Below, piece after piece: positions 26,818-35,711 of a stretch of DNA of 64,000 nt. The stretch covers positions 1,046,001 through 1,110,000 of the forward strand of contig NZ_CP136925.1 in assembly GCF_037126245.1 (NCBI RefSeq), read 5' to 3'. The position numbers were made by a program, and so were the translations under genes. This stretch comes from Mangrovimonas cancribranchiae. Its GTDB lineage: Bacteria; Bacteroidota; Bacteroidia; Flavobacteriales; Flavobacteriaceae. The number at the start of each line of letters is the position of its first letter. The stretch's first letter is position 1. Below the pieces are notes generated by a model. That model searched no databases. It was not told the origin of the DNA and was given only the letters and a program-made list of their open reading frames with translations.

Positions 26818-27843
26818 TTAATTATTTTGATGTGGAAAAACGACATTCCAATCTTGTTTCATATCAATTATAGTCCAGCCTTTAGCTTTGGCAATACTAT
26901 CACCTTTTATTAAGGCACCAGCGGCAACACCTTTGGCGTAATCAAATTCGCGTTGTCTATCGGTATGCTTTATATACAACATAAAATGAGGTAGTGGATT
27001 ATTGGTGGTACTATATTCCATCATTTCTAAATCGCCATCAGAGTTCCCTACAACCATAATGGGTTTTTTACCTATATATTTATTGATAGAAATGATTTTT
27101 CCTTCATGGTCGTCATAAAATTCAAATTCAGGAGTTTGTGCTACTGAGAGAGAATCACCTTCGCCAACAACTTTTGTTTTAAAGGTTGTACCAATGATAT
27201 TCTCTTCTGGGATTCCATAGACATTTGGAGCCCAAGCACGCATAAATTCTTGGCTACCACCAGATACAATATAAATTTTAAACTGATGCGCTCTTAAGTA
27301 ATCTAATAATTCTAACATGGGTTGATAAACCAATGCTGTGTAAGGTTTTTTCAATACAGGATGTTGCGCTGTTTGTACCCAGTCTTGAAACTCTTGTGTA
27401 AGCGTTTCTATATTTTGCGAGGCATGAGCAGTACCTACTAGTTTAATAATATCGGTAGAATGAAACGTTTTCATGGCTTCTAGATCATCTTCTATAACAG
27501 CTTTAAAAGGCATTTCTGTTTTCCATTCTGGGTGATTTTTTGCCATAGCCTTAATTTTGTCGAAAGCAAAAAACAGTTGTGAGGGTAGCGGTTGTTCCAC
27601 CCACAAAGTACCATCGTTATCAAAACACGCAATTCGGTCTTTAGGAGCTACATATTCATCACTTGTAGAATCTGTTATTTTTTCAACAAAAGCTATGATG
27701 TTATCTCTAGATTGGACATTGTTAAAAGAAGGTAGATGGTTTTTGGTCGCTACTTTTATAGCAGTCTTTTTAGTGTCATTTTTACATGATATCAAGAGGA
27801 TAGTAATAGCTAAACAAATGACGTAAGTAGATGCTTTTTTCAT
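26818..27843 (-). CDS. HAD superfamily phosphatase-like lipoprotein
   Basis: The protein has 341 residues with a lipoprotein signal (LAITILLISC, Cys20). The HAD motif I is CFDNDGTLW (about residues 73-81), where the usual Asp-x-Asp-Gly-Thr appears as D-N-D-G-T. A serine/threonine motif II lies in KIYIVSGGS and a motif III/IV region in PIMVVGNSDGDLEMM. It resembles phosphoserine-phosphatase-type HAD enzymes placed outside the cytoplasm. It lies 11 bp upstream of the FGE gene, so both are in one operon. Its substrate is unknown, although a phosphate- or sulfate-releasing role in the polysaccharide region is possible. Confidence 0.85.
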   Translation of the reverse strand: MKKASTYVICLAITILLISCKNDTKKTAIKVATKNHLPSFNNVQSRDNIIAFVEKITDSTSDEYVAPKDRIACFDNDGTLWVEQPLPSQLFFAFDKIKAMAKNHPEWKTEMPFKAVIEDDLEAMKTFHSTDIIKLVGTAHASQNIETLTQEFQDWVQTAQHPVLKKPYTALVYQPMLELLDYLRAHQFKIYIVSGGSQEFMRAWAPNVYGIPEENIIGTTFKTKVVGEGDSLSVAQTPEFEFYDDHEGKIISINKYIGKKPIMVVGNSDGDLEMMEYSTTNNPLPHFMLYIKHTDRQREFDYAKGVAAGALIKGDSIAKAKGWTIIDMKQDWNVVFPHQNN

Positions 27844-27918
27844 ACGAGTATTTATATCTTAAAAAAGGTCACTAGAGTAATTTCTTTTTTTGATGAAAAA
27901 ATGAAAATTCAAATTAAT

Positions 27919-27957
27919 AAAAAACTTCGAGTAGAAATAATCTATTCGAAGTTTTTT
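27919..27957 (-). terminator. Terminator hairpin downstream of the sulfatase remnant
   Basis: AAAACTTCGAGTAGA pairs with TCTATTCGAAGTTTT (one wobble) around a 5-nt loop, with A/T runs on both sides. It lies just beyond the stop of the decayed sulfatase, as expected for the original gene, and can work in both directions. Confidence 0.75.
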
Positions 27958-27977
27958 ATAAGAATATAATTGTTTTT

Positions 27978-28455
27978 TTATACAATATCTGAACGATCTG
28001 TTAGGTTATCAAAACTTTCAAAAGGGTCTAAATGGACGTTATAGAAAATTGGAAACTTTTTACTTGGGTTAAACCAAACAAAATATGGCTTATCCTCATC
28101 TTGTGCTCTTTTAATAAAAACTAAAGAAGCAGCCATAAACTCCTCATATACAGTTTCTATACGTTCTCTGGAAAGTTGTCCTGTTTCTTCAATACGTTGT
28201 TTGCCAACATTTCCAAATCTAGGGTCAACTGTATTATCTGTGTCGGTCGTCCAAGTATGTAAAACACCACGCGTTTCATATTTCTTAAAGAATTCTGGAT
28301 CTTATGGGTACTTTTTATTGGTATTCTTCCTGTGTGTTTAAATGGTATAGGTTACCAAAAAAATTCATCAAAACCATGAACTGTTGGTAAATGTGAATTA
28401 AGGTCACCTAAGTGGTTTTTACCAAATTGTCCTGTAGTATGTCTTAAGAGTACGT
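27978..28455 (-). pseudogene. Decayed Cys-type sulfatase (frameshifted, internally deleted)
   Basis: Translating the minus strand in pieces gives [20 protein letters not shown] and GFDEFF, then (shifted) [12 protein letters not shown], then (shifted) DPEFFKKYETRGVLHTW, GNVGKQRIEETGQLS and KRAQDEDKPYFVWFNP. Each matches the intact sulfatases at 28601-30124 and 30287-31843, best the latter. The first shift is a run of seven T (plus-strand A run 28357-28363) where six would keep frame, and stops lie in all frames near 28300-28320. After FVWFNP the sequence jumps to HLDPFESF near the normal C-terminus, so about 200 codons are deleted near 28055. The N-terminal ~100 codons, including the active site, are also missing. 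It cannot make an active enzyme. Confidence 0.88.
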
Positions 28456-28544
28456 AGAATAATACTTTTATACAATATACCTTTGACTGTTAAAATGTAA
28501 AAGTAAAACGTGTAGAGTGTTTACTAGCTTATAAAATATAGGCA

Positions 28545-28575
28545 TAAAAAAAGCCCAAGTATTACTTGGACTTTT
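28545..28575 (-). terminator. Rho-independent terminator after sulfatase
   Basis: AAAAGCCCAAGT pairs with ACTTGGACTTTT (one mismatch) around 3 nt. The A run on the left gives a minus-strand U tract 25 bp beyond the sulfatase stop. Confidence 0.75.
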
Positions 28576-28600
28576 AAAATTAAAAATCTTATAATAAGAT

Positions 28601-30124
28601 TTAGTTTTTAGCGGTTGGCGTTAATTTTCTTAATTCTTCATCAATATCGAACTCCATACTTTTCATTCGTGGTGGATAATCTTTTAAAGATTGCATAAAC
28701 TGACTTATTTTTCCAAATGCTGGCGCATATGTCCAGGCACGGTCTTCCAGCCACTCGTTATAGCCTCTGGCTTCAATAAAGCGCTCAAACGGATCTAACT
28801 TTAGGTTAACAACAATAGGAGTTACCAGATCTTGTTGCACACCATTAAACCATTTGTCTTGTTTTTTGAATAAAAACTTGTAGTCTCCATAACGAACACC
28901 ATGTAAAGTGGTTTCTGTAAAATAGAAGAATTCTTTACGTTTAGTTGGTCCTTTTTGGGTGATAAGATCGGTTTGATCGTACCCATCTAAATGGATTTTT
29001 TCGTAGCTTCTTTTCCCTGCTTTATAGCTGTCAAGCATTTTTTCTTTAAGGTCAGGCTCTCCTAACTGAGACATAATAGTAGGTAACCAGTCTTCCATAG
29101 TCATAAATTCTCCGGTAGTTGTTCCTTCAGGAATTACGCCAGGCCATTTTACCATCATTGGGACTTTAAAGCCACCCTCGTAACCACCTACACCTTTTTC
29201 ACCACGAAACGGATGGTTACCACCATCAGGCCATACAAAAGAGTAAGCACCGTTATCTGTAGAGAACATAACAATGGTATTGTCGTCAACATCTAATTCT
29301 TCAAGTAAATTTAAAAGCTCGCCAACAATATCGTCCATTTCCTTAACACCATCGGCATACAAGCCATAACCAGTAACCCCATCGTATTTTTCAGAAAGGT
29401 GTGTATGCATATGCATACGGGTTAAGTTATGCCAAACAAAAAATGGCTTATCATCTTTTACGGCATCGGTTATAAAACGTTTAGATTCTTTTAAAACCTC
29501 CCAGTCTAATGTTTTTTGACGCTCAGCACCAAAGCCGCCTTTATCCTCTATTTTCTGACTACCGTCTGATTGTGCCCAGGAATGAATAACCCCACGTTGC
29601 TCAAATTGTTTAGCTACTTCAGGGTCTTTTGGGAAGTCATAAAGCTCTGTGTATTCACCTGCATTTAAGTGATACAAAATACCGAAGAACTCGTCGAAAC
29701 CATGATTGGTAGGTAAATGCTCGTCGCGGTCGCCTAAATGGTTTTTGCCAAATTGTCCGGTAGCATACCCCATAGGTTTTAATAAGGTCGCTAATGTTGG
29801 GTCTTTAACATTCATACCTTGTGGTGCTCCTGGTAAACCTACTGTAGCAAGCCCAACACGAATAGGGTACTGCCCGGTAATAAAAGCCGAGCGACCGGCG
29901 GTACATGAGGGTTGTGCGTAATGGTCCATAAATAGCATACCTTCATCGGCAATTTTATCTATGTTAGGTGTAGAGCCTCCCATCATGCCACGGTGGTAGG
30001 CACTTAAGTTCCACATACCTACATCATCACCCCAGATAATTAAAATGTTGGGTTTGTCTTTGTTTTGCGCTAAGGTAGCTCCTATAGAAAGAAGCGCCAT
30101 AACACTTAAAATAAATTGTTTCAT
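28601..30124 (-). CDS. Exported sulfatase (type I, Cys-type)
   Basis: The protein has 507 residues with a signal peptide (cut after ATLAQ, residue ~20). The active-site signature is SCTAGRSAFITG with Cys74, which must be oxidised to formylglycine. Metal ligands appear in IIWGDDVG and in FSTDNGAYSFVWPDGG, and [10 protein letters not shown] is the second sulfatase signature region. It would hydrolyse sulfate esters in the periplasm. It has its own terminator and probably its own promoter. With the neighbouring FGE, second sulfatase and GH2 enzyme it points to use of a sulfated polysaccharide. The exact sulfatase subfamily cannot be assigned by eye. Confidence 0.95.
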   Translation of the reverse strand: MKQFILSVMALLSIGATLAQNKDKPNILIIWGDDVGMWNLSAYHRGMMGGSTPNIDKIADEGMLFMDHYAQPSCTAGRSAFITGQYPIRVGLATVGLPGAPQGMNVKDPTLATLLKPMGYATGQFGKNHLGDRDEHLPTNHGFDEFFGILYHLNAGEYTELYDFPKDPEVAKQFEQRGVIHSWAQSDGSQKIEDKGGFGAERQKTLDWEVLKESKRFITDAVKDDKPFFVWHNLTRMHMHTHLSEKYDGVTGYGLYADGVKEMDDIVGELLNLLEELDVDDNTIVMFSTDNGAYSFVWPDGGNHPFRGEKGVGGYEGGFKVPMMVKWPGVIPEGTTTGEFMTMEDWLPTIMSQLGEPDLKEKMLDSYKAGKRSYEKIHLDGYDQTDLITQKGPTKRKEFFYFTETTLHGVRYGDYKFLFKKQDKWFNGVQQDLVTPIVVNLKLDPFERFIEARGYNEWLEDRAWTYAPAFGKISQFMQSLKDYPPRMKSMEFDIDEELRKLTPTAKN

Positions 30125-30240
30125 AGTGTAATATTGGTTAATATATGTTATAGGCTAAATTTAGTGATTTTTTTTACACTGTAATTTGCTTAAGTATTTT
30201 TTCTTTGTTAAGCTATCGCTATTAAGTCGTGTTTTTAATA

Positions 30241-30271
30241 AAAAAAAAGCTCCCGTTCGGAGCTTTTTTTT
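30241..30271 (-). terminator. Rho-independent terminator after second sulfatase
   Basis: AAAAAAAAGCTCC pairs with GGAGCTTTTTTTT around cgttc. It is 15 bp beyond the stop of the 30287-31843 sulfatase and symmetric enough to work both ways. Confidence 0.9.
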
Positions 30272-30286
30272 GTAGTTTTTTCTAAA

Positions 30287-31843
30287 TTATTGACGCGTAT
30301 CAGATTTTAATATAGACTCAATAGCTTTATTAATATCTAAAGAAGCGGCTTCTTGACGTGGCGGAAATTCTTTAAACGTTGATAAGTGTTCGTTTAATAA
30401 GCCAATGGCAGGCTGCATCACCCAAGATTTTTCCATAATTAAATGGAATCCTGTAATATCATCATACTTTTCATAAGGATCTTTTCTGAGATTAAATAAT
30501 TGTGGCATAGTATGCGATATCATATCATCAAAATAGCGCTCTTTGGTAGCAAAGTGCATTTTCCATGGCCCGACACGCATGGCGGTTAAGCCACTTTCGT
30601 AGTAGTAGAAGAAATAATTTCTAGCAGATTTATCTGTTTTGCCAGTCCAATAATCTAAATTATTAAAGCCATCTATATAAACTTTATAATTCATGTCACC
30701 AACTTTCTTTCCTTTCTTTAGATCATCTTTAATTTGGTTGTTACCTACGGCAGCCATAATGGTAGGTAGTACATCTTCATGAGCCGAAATACCATTCCTA
30801 ATTAAACCTGCAGGTATTTGCTCTGGCCAACGTACCATAAATGGCGAACGTAAACCACCTTCATAAGTGGTCATTTTTTCACCTCTAAACATGGTTACTC
30901 CAGCATGAGGGAAAGTACTTTGTTCTGGTCCGTTATCTGTTGTGTAAATTACAATAGTGTTATCATCTACGCCTAACTCTTCAAGGTAGTCTAATAGTTC
31001 GCCTACATGACCATCGTGTTCCATAAGTCCAGAGCCAAATAGATCCATATCGGTACTAATAGGTGTAGCTAAATTTCTAGATTCTTCTTTTAGATGGGTA
31101 TACACATGCATGCGACTGGTAGCGTGCCAGATAAAAAATGGTTTGTCAGCTTTTTTGGCACGTTTCATAAAGTCTTTCGACTTAGCGACTAATTCTTCAT
31201 CAAACGTTTCCATACGTTTAGAAGTCAGTTTACCTATATCGGTAACTTTTTGTTTGCCTATAACGCCAAAACGCGGGTCTTCTGTACTGTCATAAGTGTC
31301 CGTAGCGTAAGACTCTATAATACCACGAGGCCCATATTTTTCGTAAAATTCTTCACTCTTAGGATAATCGGCCTGTTCTTCTTCTTCCGATACGTTTAAG
31401 TGGTATAGGTTTCCAAAAAACTCATCAAATCCATGAACTGTAGGTAAGTGTTCGTTACGATCGCCTAAGTGATTCTTTCCAAATTGCCCAGTCATATATC
31501 CTAATGGTTTTAATAACTCGGCTAGGGTTGGATCTTCTTTTTTAAGTCCTAATGGATTGCCTGGTTGTCCAACTGTGGTTAGTCCTGTACGTACAGGTTT
31601 TTGTCCCGTAATAAAAGCAGCACGACCAGCAGTACAGCTAGGTTGCGAATAATGATCGGTAAATAAAACCCCTTCTTTAGCAATTCTGTCAATATTGGGA
31701 GTTGGATACTGCATGCCTAAGCTATAACAGCTTAAAGAGTTTGGTGCGACATCGTCTACCATGATAACTAAAATGTTAGGCTTGTCTTGCGAGAACGCAT
31801 GAAAGCAACTAACAAGTAATAAGAATACTAAGCTTTTTTTCAT
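30287..31843 (-). CDS. Exported sulfatase (type I, Cys-type)
   Basis: The protein has 518 residues with a signal peptide (cut after HAFS, residue ~19). The active-site Cys70 is in SCTAGRAAFITGQ. Metal-binding segments are IMVDDVAPN and IYTTDNGPEQSTFPHAG, and [20 protein letters not shown] is the second signature. It is clearly paralogous to the sulfatase downstream and to the remnant at 28 kb. The gene lies 111 bp after the HupE/UreJ gene on the same strand with no clear terminator between them, so it may be the last gene of the DUF3604 operon. Confidence 0.95.
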   Translation of the reverse strand: MKKSLVFLLLVSCFHAFSQDKPNILVIMVDDVAPNSLSCYSLGMQYPTPNIDRIAKEGVLFTDHYSQPSCTAGRAAFITGQKPVRTGLTTVGQPGNPLGLKKEDPTLAELLKPLGYMTGQFGKNHLGDRNEHLPTVHGFDEFFGNLYHLNVSEEEEQADYPKSEEFYEKYGPRGIIESYATDTYDSTEDPRFGVIGKQKVTDIGKLTSKRMETFDEELVAKSKDFMKRAKKADKPFFIWHATSRMHVYTHLKEESRNLATPISTDMDLFGSGLMEHDGHVGELLDYLEELGVDDNTIVIYTTDNGPEQSTFPHAGVTMFRGEKMTTYEGGLRSPFMVRWPEQIPAGLIRNGISAHEDVLPTIMAAVGNNQIKDDLKKGKKVGDMNYKVYIDGFNNLDYWTGKTDKSARNYFFYYYESGLTAMRVGPWKMHFATKERYFDDMISHTMPQLFNLRKDPYEKYDDITGFHLIMEKSWVMQPAIGLLNEHLSTFKEFPPRQEAASLDINKAIESILKSDTRQ

Positions 31844-31954
31844 AATATGTGATTAAGGTTAATAGCTATATTGTAAAAATAGTTTTTTAAACTCGAAATT
31901 TTACTATTAATATAAATGAAAGATTTATAAAAACAGGTTTGTCATGCAATTAAT

Positions 31955-32959
31955 TTAATTGTAGAAAAAACCAACCACCCGCTCAATCGTCCAAAAAGCC
32001 GCTATACTTCCAATGGCATAAGCTGGTACTTTTTTAGCAACTACCGGCCAGTCTTTTTTGAATGCCAATAGAGATAAAACTGCAGAAACAGCAATAACAA
32101 ATACAATTTGCCCCAATTCTACACCAATATTGAAAAAAGCTAAGGCCAAAGGGATTTCAGATTGCGGTAATCCAACATCGGTTAAAGCACCTGCAAAACC
32201 AAAGCCATGTAAAAGTCCGAAAGAAAATGCTACCAACCATGGTTTTTGAGCCGTTAATGAGGGTTTGCCTTGATGTAATTTAATCATTTCGGAAGCCAGG
32301 AAAACAATGCTTAAAGCAATCACGGCTTCTACCGGAGGGCCAGGTAAGTTTGCATATCCTAAAACAGCCAAACTTAACGTAATACTATGCGCTAAGGTGA
32401 ACGCGGTAATGGTTTTTACTATTTTTTTAAACCCTGTTGTGATGATGATTAAAGCCAAAACAAAAAGTAAGTGGTCAATACCAAACCAAATGTGTTCCAC
32501 TCCCAAAACCGTATACGATTGTACCACCTGCCATTTACTGGTTTTACCTGATAGTAGGGTTTCAGGTTTATCTGGTTTAAGCATGAGTGTGGTTTTTTCA
32601 CCATTTAAATATTTAATGGTTACCAGAACATCGACCATGGTTTTTTTTAAGTTTTGAATCTTAATACGGCTGCCCTGTAAAGATCTGTTTCCATTTAAAC
32701 TATATTGATGAATCATGGCGCCACTAACAGGTTTAGATAAACCTGATTCTTGAAGTTGGAATCCATCTTCAAATTCGGGATAAATTTTTAACACTAAATC
32801 TCCCGAAGTCGGCACTTTCCACAAAACGTTATACGTTGTTTCGCTCTGTTGTTCTATTTGTAAGTAAGCAGGTCTGATTTCATGAGCTTTGACAGTTACA
32901 GAGCACAGACCAACAGCTACTAAAAAAAATAAGGTAAGCATACGTTTCATAACTATCAA
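31955..32959 (-). CDS. HupE/UreJ-like membrane protein
   Basis: The protein has 334 residues. After a signal sequence (1-25) there is a periplasmic beta-rich domain (about 26-150, starting HEIRPAYLQIEQ), then six or seven membrane helices of the HupE/UreJ_2 type, with HIWFGIDHLLFVLALI, FTLAHSITLSLAVLG and FGLLHGFGFAGAL. Those His-containing helices resemble HupE/UreJ metal (nickel or cobalt) permeases. The extra N-terminal domain is typical of this subgroup, whose substrate is unproven. It overlaps the upstream PPIase gene by 4 bp (ATGA), and both follow two DUF3604 genes. Confidence 0.85.
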   Translation of the reverse strand: MIVMKRMLTLFFLVAVGLCSVTVKAHEIRPAYLQIEQQSETTYNVLWKVPTSGDLVLKIYPEFEDGFQLQESGLSKPVSGAMIHQYSLNGNRSLQGSRIKIQNLKKTMVDVLVTIKYLNGEKTTLMLKPDKPETLLSGKTSKWQVVQSYTVLGVEHIWFGIDHLLFVLALIIITTGFKKIVKTITAFTLAHSITLSLAVLGYANLPGPPVEAVIALSIVFLASEMIKLHQGKPSLTAQKPWLVAFSFGLLHGFGFAGALTDVGLPQSEIPLALAFFNIGVELGQIVFVIAVSAVLSLLAFKKDWPVVAKKVPAYAIGSIAAFWTIERVVGFFYN

Positions 32960-33819
32960 TTTTGTGCTAATTCGTTCGAGGTTATGGTATTCATATTATC
33001 TGCGCTAATACGTACTTTGTAGTTGTTTTTAAGCGTTTTTAATATGGTTTCCTGACTTTCCTGTTCCATTTTATATTCGTAATCCCGTTTTACAACAGAT
33101 TTTACATCTTTGAAATCAGGTGTCGTTGGCTCAGTTTTAGATTCTATATATACCAAGTGCTTACCGAAACCTGAACTCACAGGGCCAACCCATTGGCCTG
33201 TAGTTAAAGTTTCTAACTGCTTAGTAAACTGTTCTCCAAATTCTCGGTTTAAGTAGAAAGCATCTGTATCTGTTAAAGCAAAATCCAAAGGAAAATGATC
33301 GCCTTGAGTTTTCATTTCCAACGGAGATGTGGAGCTAAAATCCTTTAAAACGGCTTTAGCTTTCTTTGTAGGATTCGCATGATTATCAGAAGTAAAGACG
33401 ACTTGATACAAGCTGTATTTATATGGCGTAGCATATTTATCTTTATGTTTATTAAAAAACGCCTTAAGATTTTCTTCGGAGGCCGGCGCAACCAATCCCG
33501 TTAAATCCTGACCTAGAAACTCCATTTTTTGGGCCAACCTACGTTTAACAATCTCGTCGTTATGGTCAAGATTCATTTTTAAAGCTTCACGGTAGAGCAC
33601 TTCCTGACTAATATATTTGTCTATAAGACCTTCTAACTCTTCGGCGGTTGGTGGTCGTTGCCACTGCATACGCCATAGTTCAGCCATATGTTCTATATCG
33701 GCATTATCTACAATAATTTCTTCTTCATCGGTACTTTTATTTACCAGGTTGTATATAGCAAAAAGGAGAGCCCCCAGCACAAAAAAGTGCAGTAAAGGCT
33801 CTTTAAGTAATTTTTTCAT
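32956..33819 (-). CDS. Peptidyl-prolyl cis-trans isomerase (parvulin type), membrane-anchored
   Basis: The protein has 287 residues. An N-terminal helix (LLKEPLLHFFVLGALLFAIYN, about 4-24) anchors it in the inner membrane. A helical SurA-like N-domain follows (ELEGLIDKYISQEVLYREALKM), then a parvulin rotamase domain of about 130-260 (YSLYQVVF, GPVSSGFGKHLVYIES). The usual role is folding of exported proteins in the periplasm. The 4-bp overlap with the HupE/UreJ gene and the 5-bp gap after DUF3604 suggest a dedicated chaperone of that operon rather than a general PpiD. Confidence 0.85.
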   Translation of the reverse strand: MKKLLKEPLLHFFVLGALLFAIYNLVNKSTDEEEIIVDNADIEHMAELWRMQWQRPPTAEELEGLIDKYISQEVLYREALKMNLDHNDEIVKRRLAQKMEFLGQDLTGLVAPASEENLKAFFNKHKDKYATPYKYSLYQVVFTSDNHANPTKKAKAVLKDFSSTSPLEMKTQGDHFPLDFALTDTDAFYLNREFGEQFTKQLETLTTGQWVGPVSSGFGKHLVYIESKTEPTTPDFKDVKSVVKRDYEYKMEQESQETILKTLKNNYKVRISADNMNTITSNELAQN

Positions 33820-33824
33820 TTATT

Positions 33825-35693
33825 TTAATTTGGGTTATACCATATTGGACTACTCCAGGCGCGTTCTTGGATGCTAACAGGTAAATCCTTACGCGGTTCT
33901 CTTCCTAATTTTTTAGCATCGTAGGTGCTCCATCTAGGTGTTGGAATTTCAATAACTCTTACGTAATAGAAGGCATGATAGCTAGTATTAAAATCGGGAT
34001 CGGTCCACACCGTTTTTAATTCGGTAGCACCGATATCGTTAGTATAAGTCGCTTCAGCAGCATTAACCGTGTTTCCAACCGGAGTTGTATTTCCTTTGGC
34101 ATCTACAATTCTATTATCAGAAAGCGCTACATTATAGATTTTTTCATGAGCTTCACCAGCTTCATCAACCCATCCTTTTATCACTTGTATGCGGTCAAGA
34201 TTAGCACCGTCGGCTTCCTTTACAGCTTGAATAATTAATGATGGAGCTTTGCCAGTAGAGGCTTTTAAATCACCTCCCATAGGGACACCGTTATTATAGG
34301 CTGTTTGTACCCAGTCTGCACTGTTTAAAATATTTTTATCGAAGCTATAACCGGCAAAAACACGTACCTTCATCCGAGGTCCGGAAGTCGCATAGGTTTC
34401 TTTCCTTTTTATGGCGTCATAGATTTTTTCTCTAGTATTTGAAACTGCCCAAACGGCAGCCAGACCACCAGTACTAAATTGTCTTACTTGCCCTGCTGCA
34501 GCCTCACTAACTCCCGGAGGTCCATCCAAACGGTGTTTTGGATCGTTTTCAAAGCCGAATTTACCAGTGTAATTGTCTTCTTCTATAGTCGATGCCGAAT
34601 TATGGGTGTCGGAATCTCCTATGAAACCATATTTAAACGGATTTCCTTGATCTTCTTTTTCATATTGCATACCGCGAATAAGTGCTTCACGTATATAACC
34701 TCCCTTTTTGTTTTTTGGAGGTGTTGCTGTTGAAGCCAAAGTATAATCCCAAAGTTCAAAATTGGCAAATTCATCATTAGGCGATAAAGCAGGGTGAGTT
34801 TCTGAAGTCCCTTTAATTTGGGTGATTTCATAAACAGGCTCGTTTCGCATGCGAGTTTCAGAATAAGCCTTTCCTATCTTACTGCCCCCATAAGATTCTT
34901 CAACAGGAAACATTAAACCGTCACTGGCATTTCCGTTATGAGGAACGGCCAACAGTTCATTGCCTTGAGCACGTTGTTTATCCATCCATGCCCATAATTT
35001 CTCAGGAACATCTGAATCGATGGCTGAAAACGGAACCTCTGCCACATGTTTAGTATCCTTAAAAAGAACGATGCGGTGCAAGTTCCTCCATTTAGGATTG
35101 GAGGTCCATTCATAACCTGCGAAGGTGGTGAATTTTCCTGGGTGATTATGCTTATCTGTAATATCAATGATTTTATTCCAAACATCTTTTTGCAGTTCTA
35201 GATTTCCTAAAATGCTATCGTTTCTTCCATTTGAAATGTCATCCAGAATTTTGGTATAGGCATCAAATGATTTTTTAGCATCGTCTCCTGTGACATCTGC
35301 GGCAAGTGGGTGTTTGCTTGCCGGGCTGCTAGAGTCTGCCATTAAAGGCAATGCTCCCATGAACTCCGAGTGGTCGGCTACAACATACCAGTCTAAAGGC
35401 ACTTTTATTTGAAGTGGTGTGCCATCACCTCCTCCTGGAATACTTTCACCTTGTGCCCAGCGATAGGCATCATCGGGACCTGTTACAGAACCATTGATAT
35501 AGCCATCAAAAGACCAGCTAGTGTGTACATGTAGATTCCCGAAAAACACATCTTTATCAGGATTTACCGGAACTTCCGGTTCAGTAGGCATTTCTGTAGA
35601 AGTTGTTTCCTCTGAAGGCTGTTCTTTTTTGGTGTTATTACAGTTAAAAAGTAATAAAAGAGCCGCTAAAGGAATGAGTTTTGTTGTTTTCAT
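33825..35693 (-). CDS. DUF3604 lipoprotein (PHP-like), copy 2
   Basis: The protein has 622 residues with a lipoprotein signal (ALLLLFNC, Cys18). After an acidic linker the DUF3604 domain starts with FFGNLHVHTSWSFDG (His55, His57), an H-x-H metal motif like that of PHP-family hydrolases. Further conserved segments are VVADHSEFMGALPLM, AGYEWTSNPKWRNLHRIVLF, VPHNGNASDG and IGDSDTHNS. The many His/Asp/Glu positions suggest a metal-dependent hydrolase acting in the periplasm or at the outer membrane. It is a tandem paralogue of the gene upstream. The true substrate is not known to me. Confidence 0.85.
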   Translation of the reverse strand: MKTTKLIPLAALLLLFNCNNTKKEQPSEETTSTEMPTEPEVPVNPDKDVFFGNLHVHTSWSFDGYINGSVTGPDDAYRWAQGESIPGGGDGTPLQIKVPLDWYVVADHSEFMGALPLMADSSSPASKHPLAADVTGDDAKKSFDAYTKILDDISNGRNDSILGNLELQKDVWNKIIDITDKHNHPGKFTTFAGYEWTSNPKWRNLHRIVLFKDTKHVAEVPFSAIDSDVPEKLWAWMDKQRAQGNELLAVPHNGNASDGLMFPVEESYGGSKIGKAYSETRMRNEPVYEITQIKGTSETHPALSPNDEFANFELWDYTLASTATPPKNKKGGYIREALIRGMQYEKEDQGNPFKYGFIGDSDTHNSASTIEEDNYTGKFGFENDPKHRLDGPPGVSEAAAGQVRQFSTGGLAAVWAVSNTREKIYDAIKRKETYATSGPRMKVRVFAGYSFDKNILNSADWVQTAYNNGVPMGGDLKASTGKAPSLIIQAVKEADGANLDRIQVIKGWVDEAGEAHEKIYNVALSDNRIVDAKGNTTPVGNTVNAAEATYTNDIGATELKTVWTDPDFNTSYHAFYYVRVIEIPTPRWSTYDAKKLGREPRKDLPVSIQERAWSSPIWYNPN

Positions 35694-35711
35694 AATGAAA
35701 GAATAGTTTGT

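Noticed and set aside
32307-32657. 116-codon open frame on the plus strand
   Set aside because: Antisense to the HupE/UreJ gene within a tight minus-strand operon.
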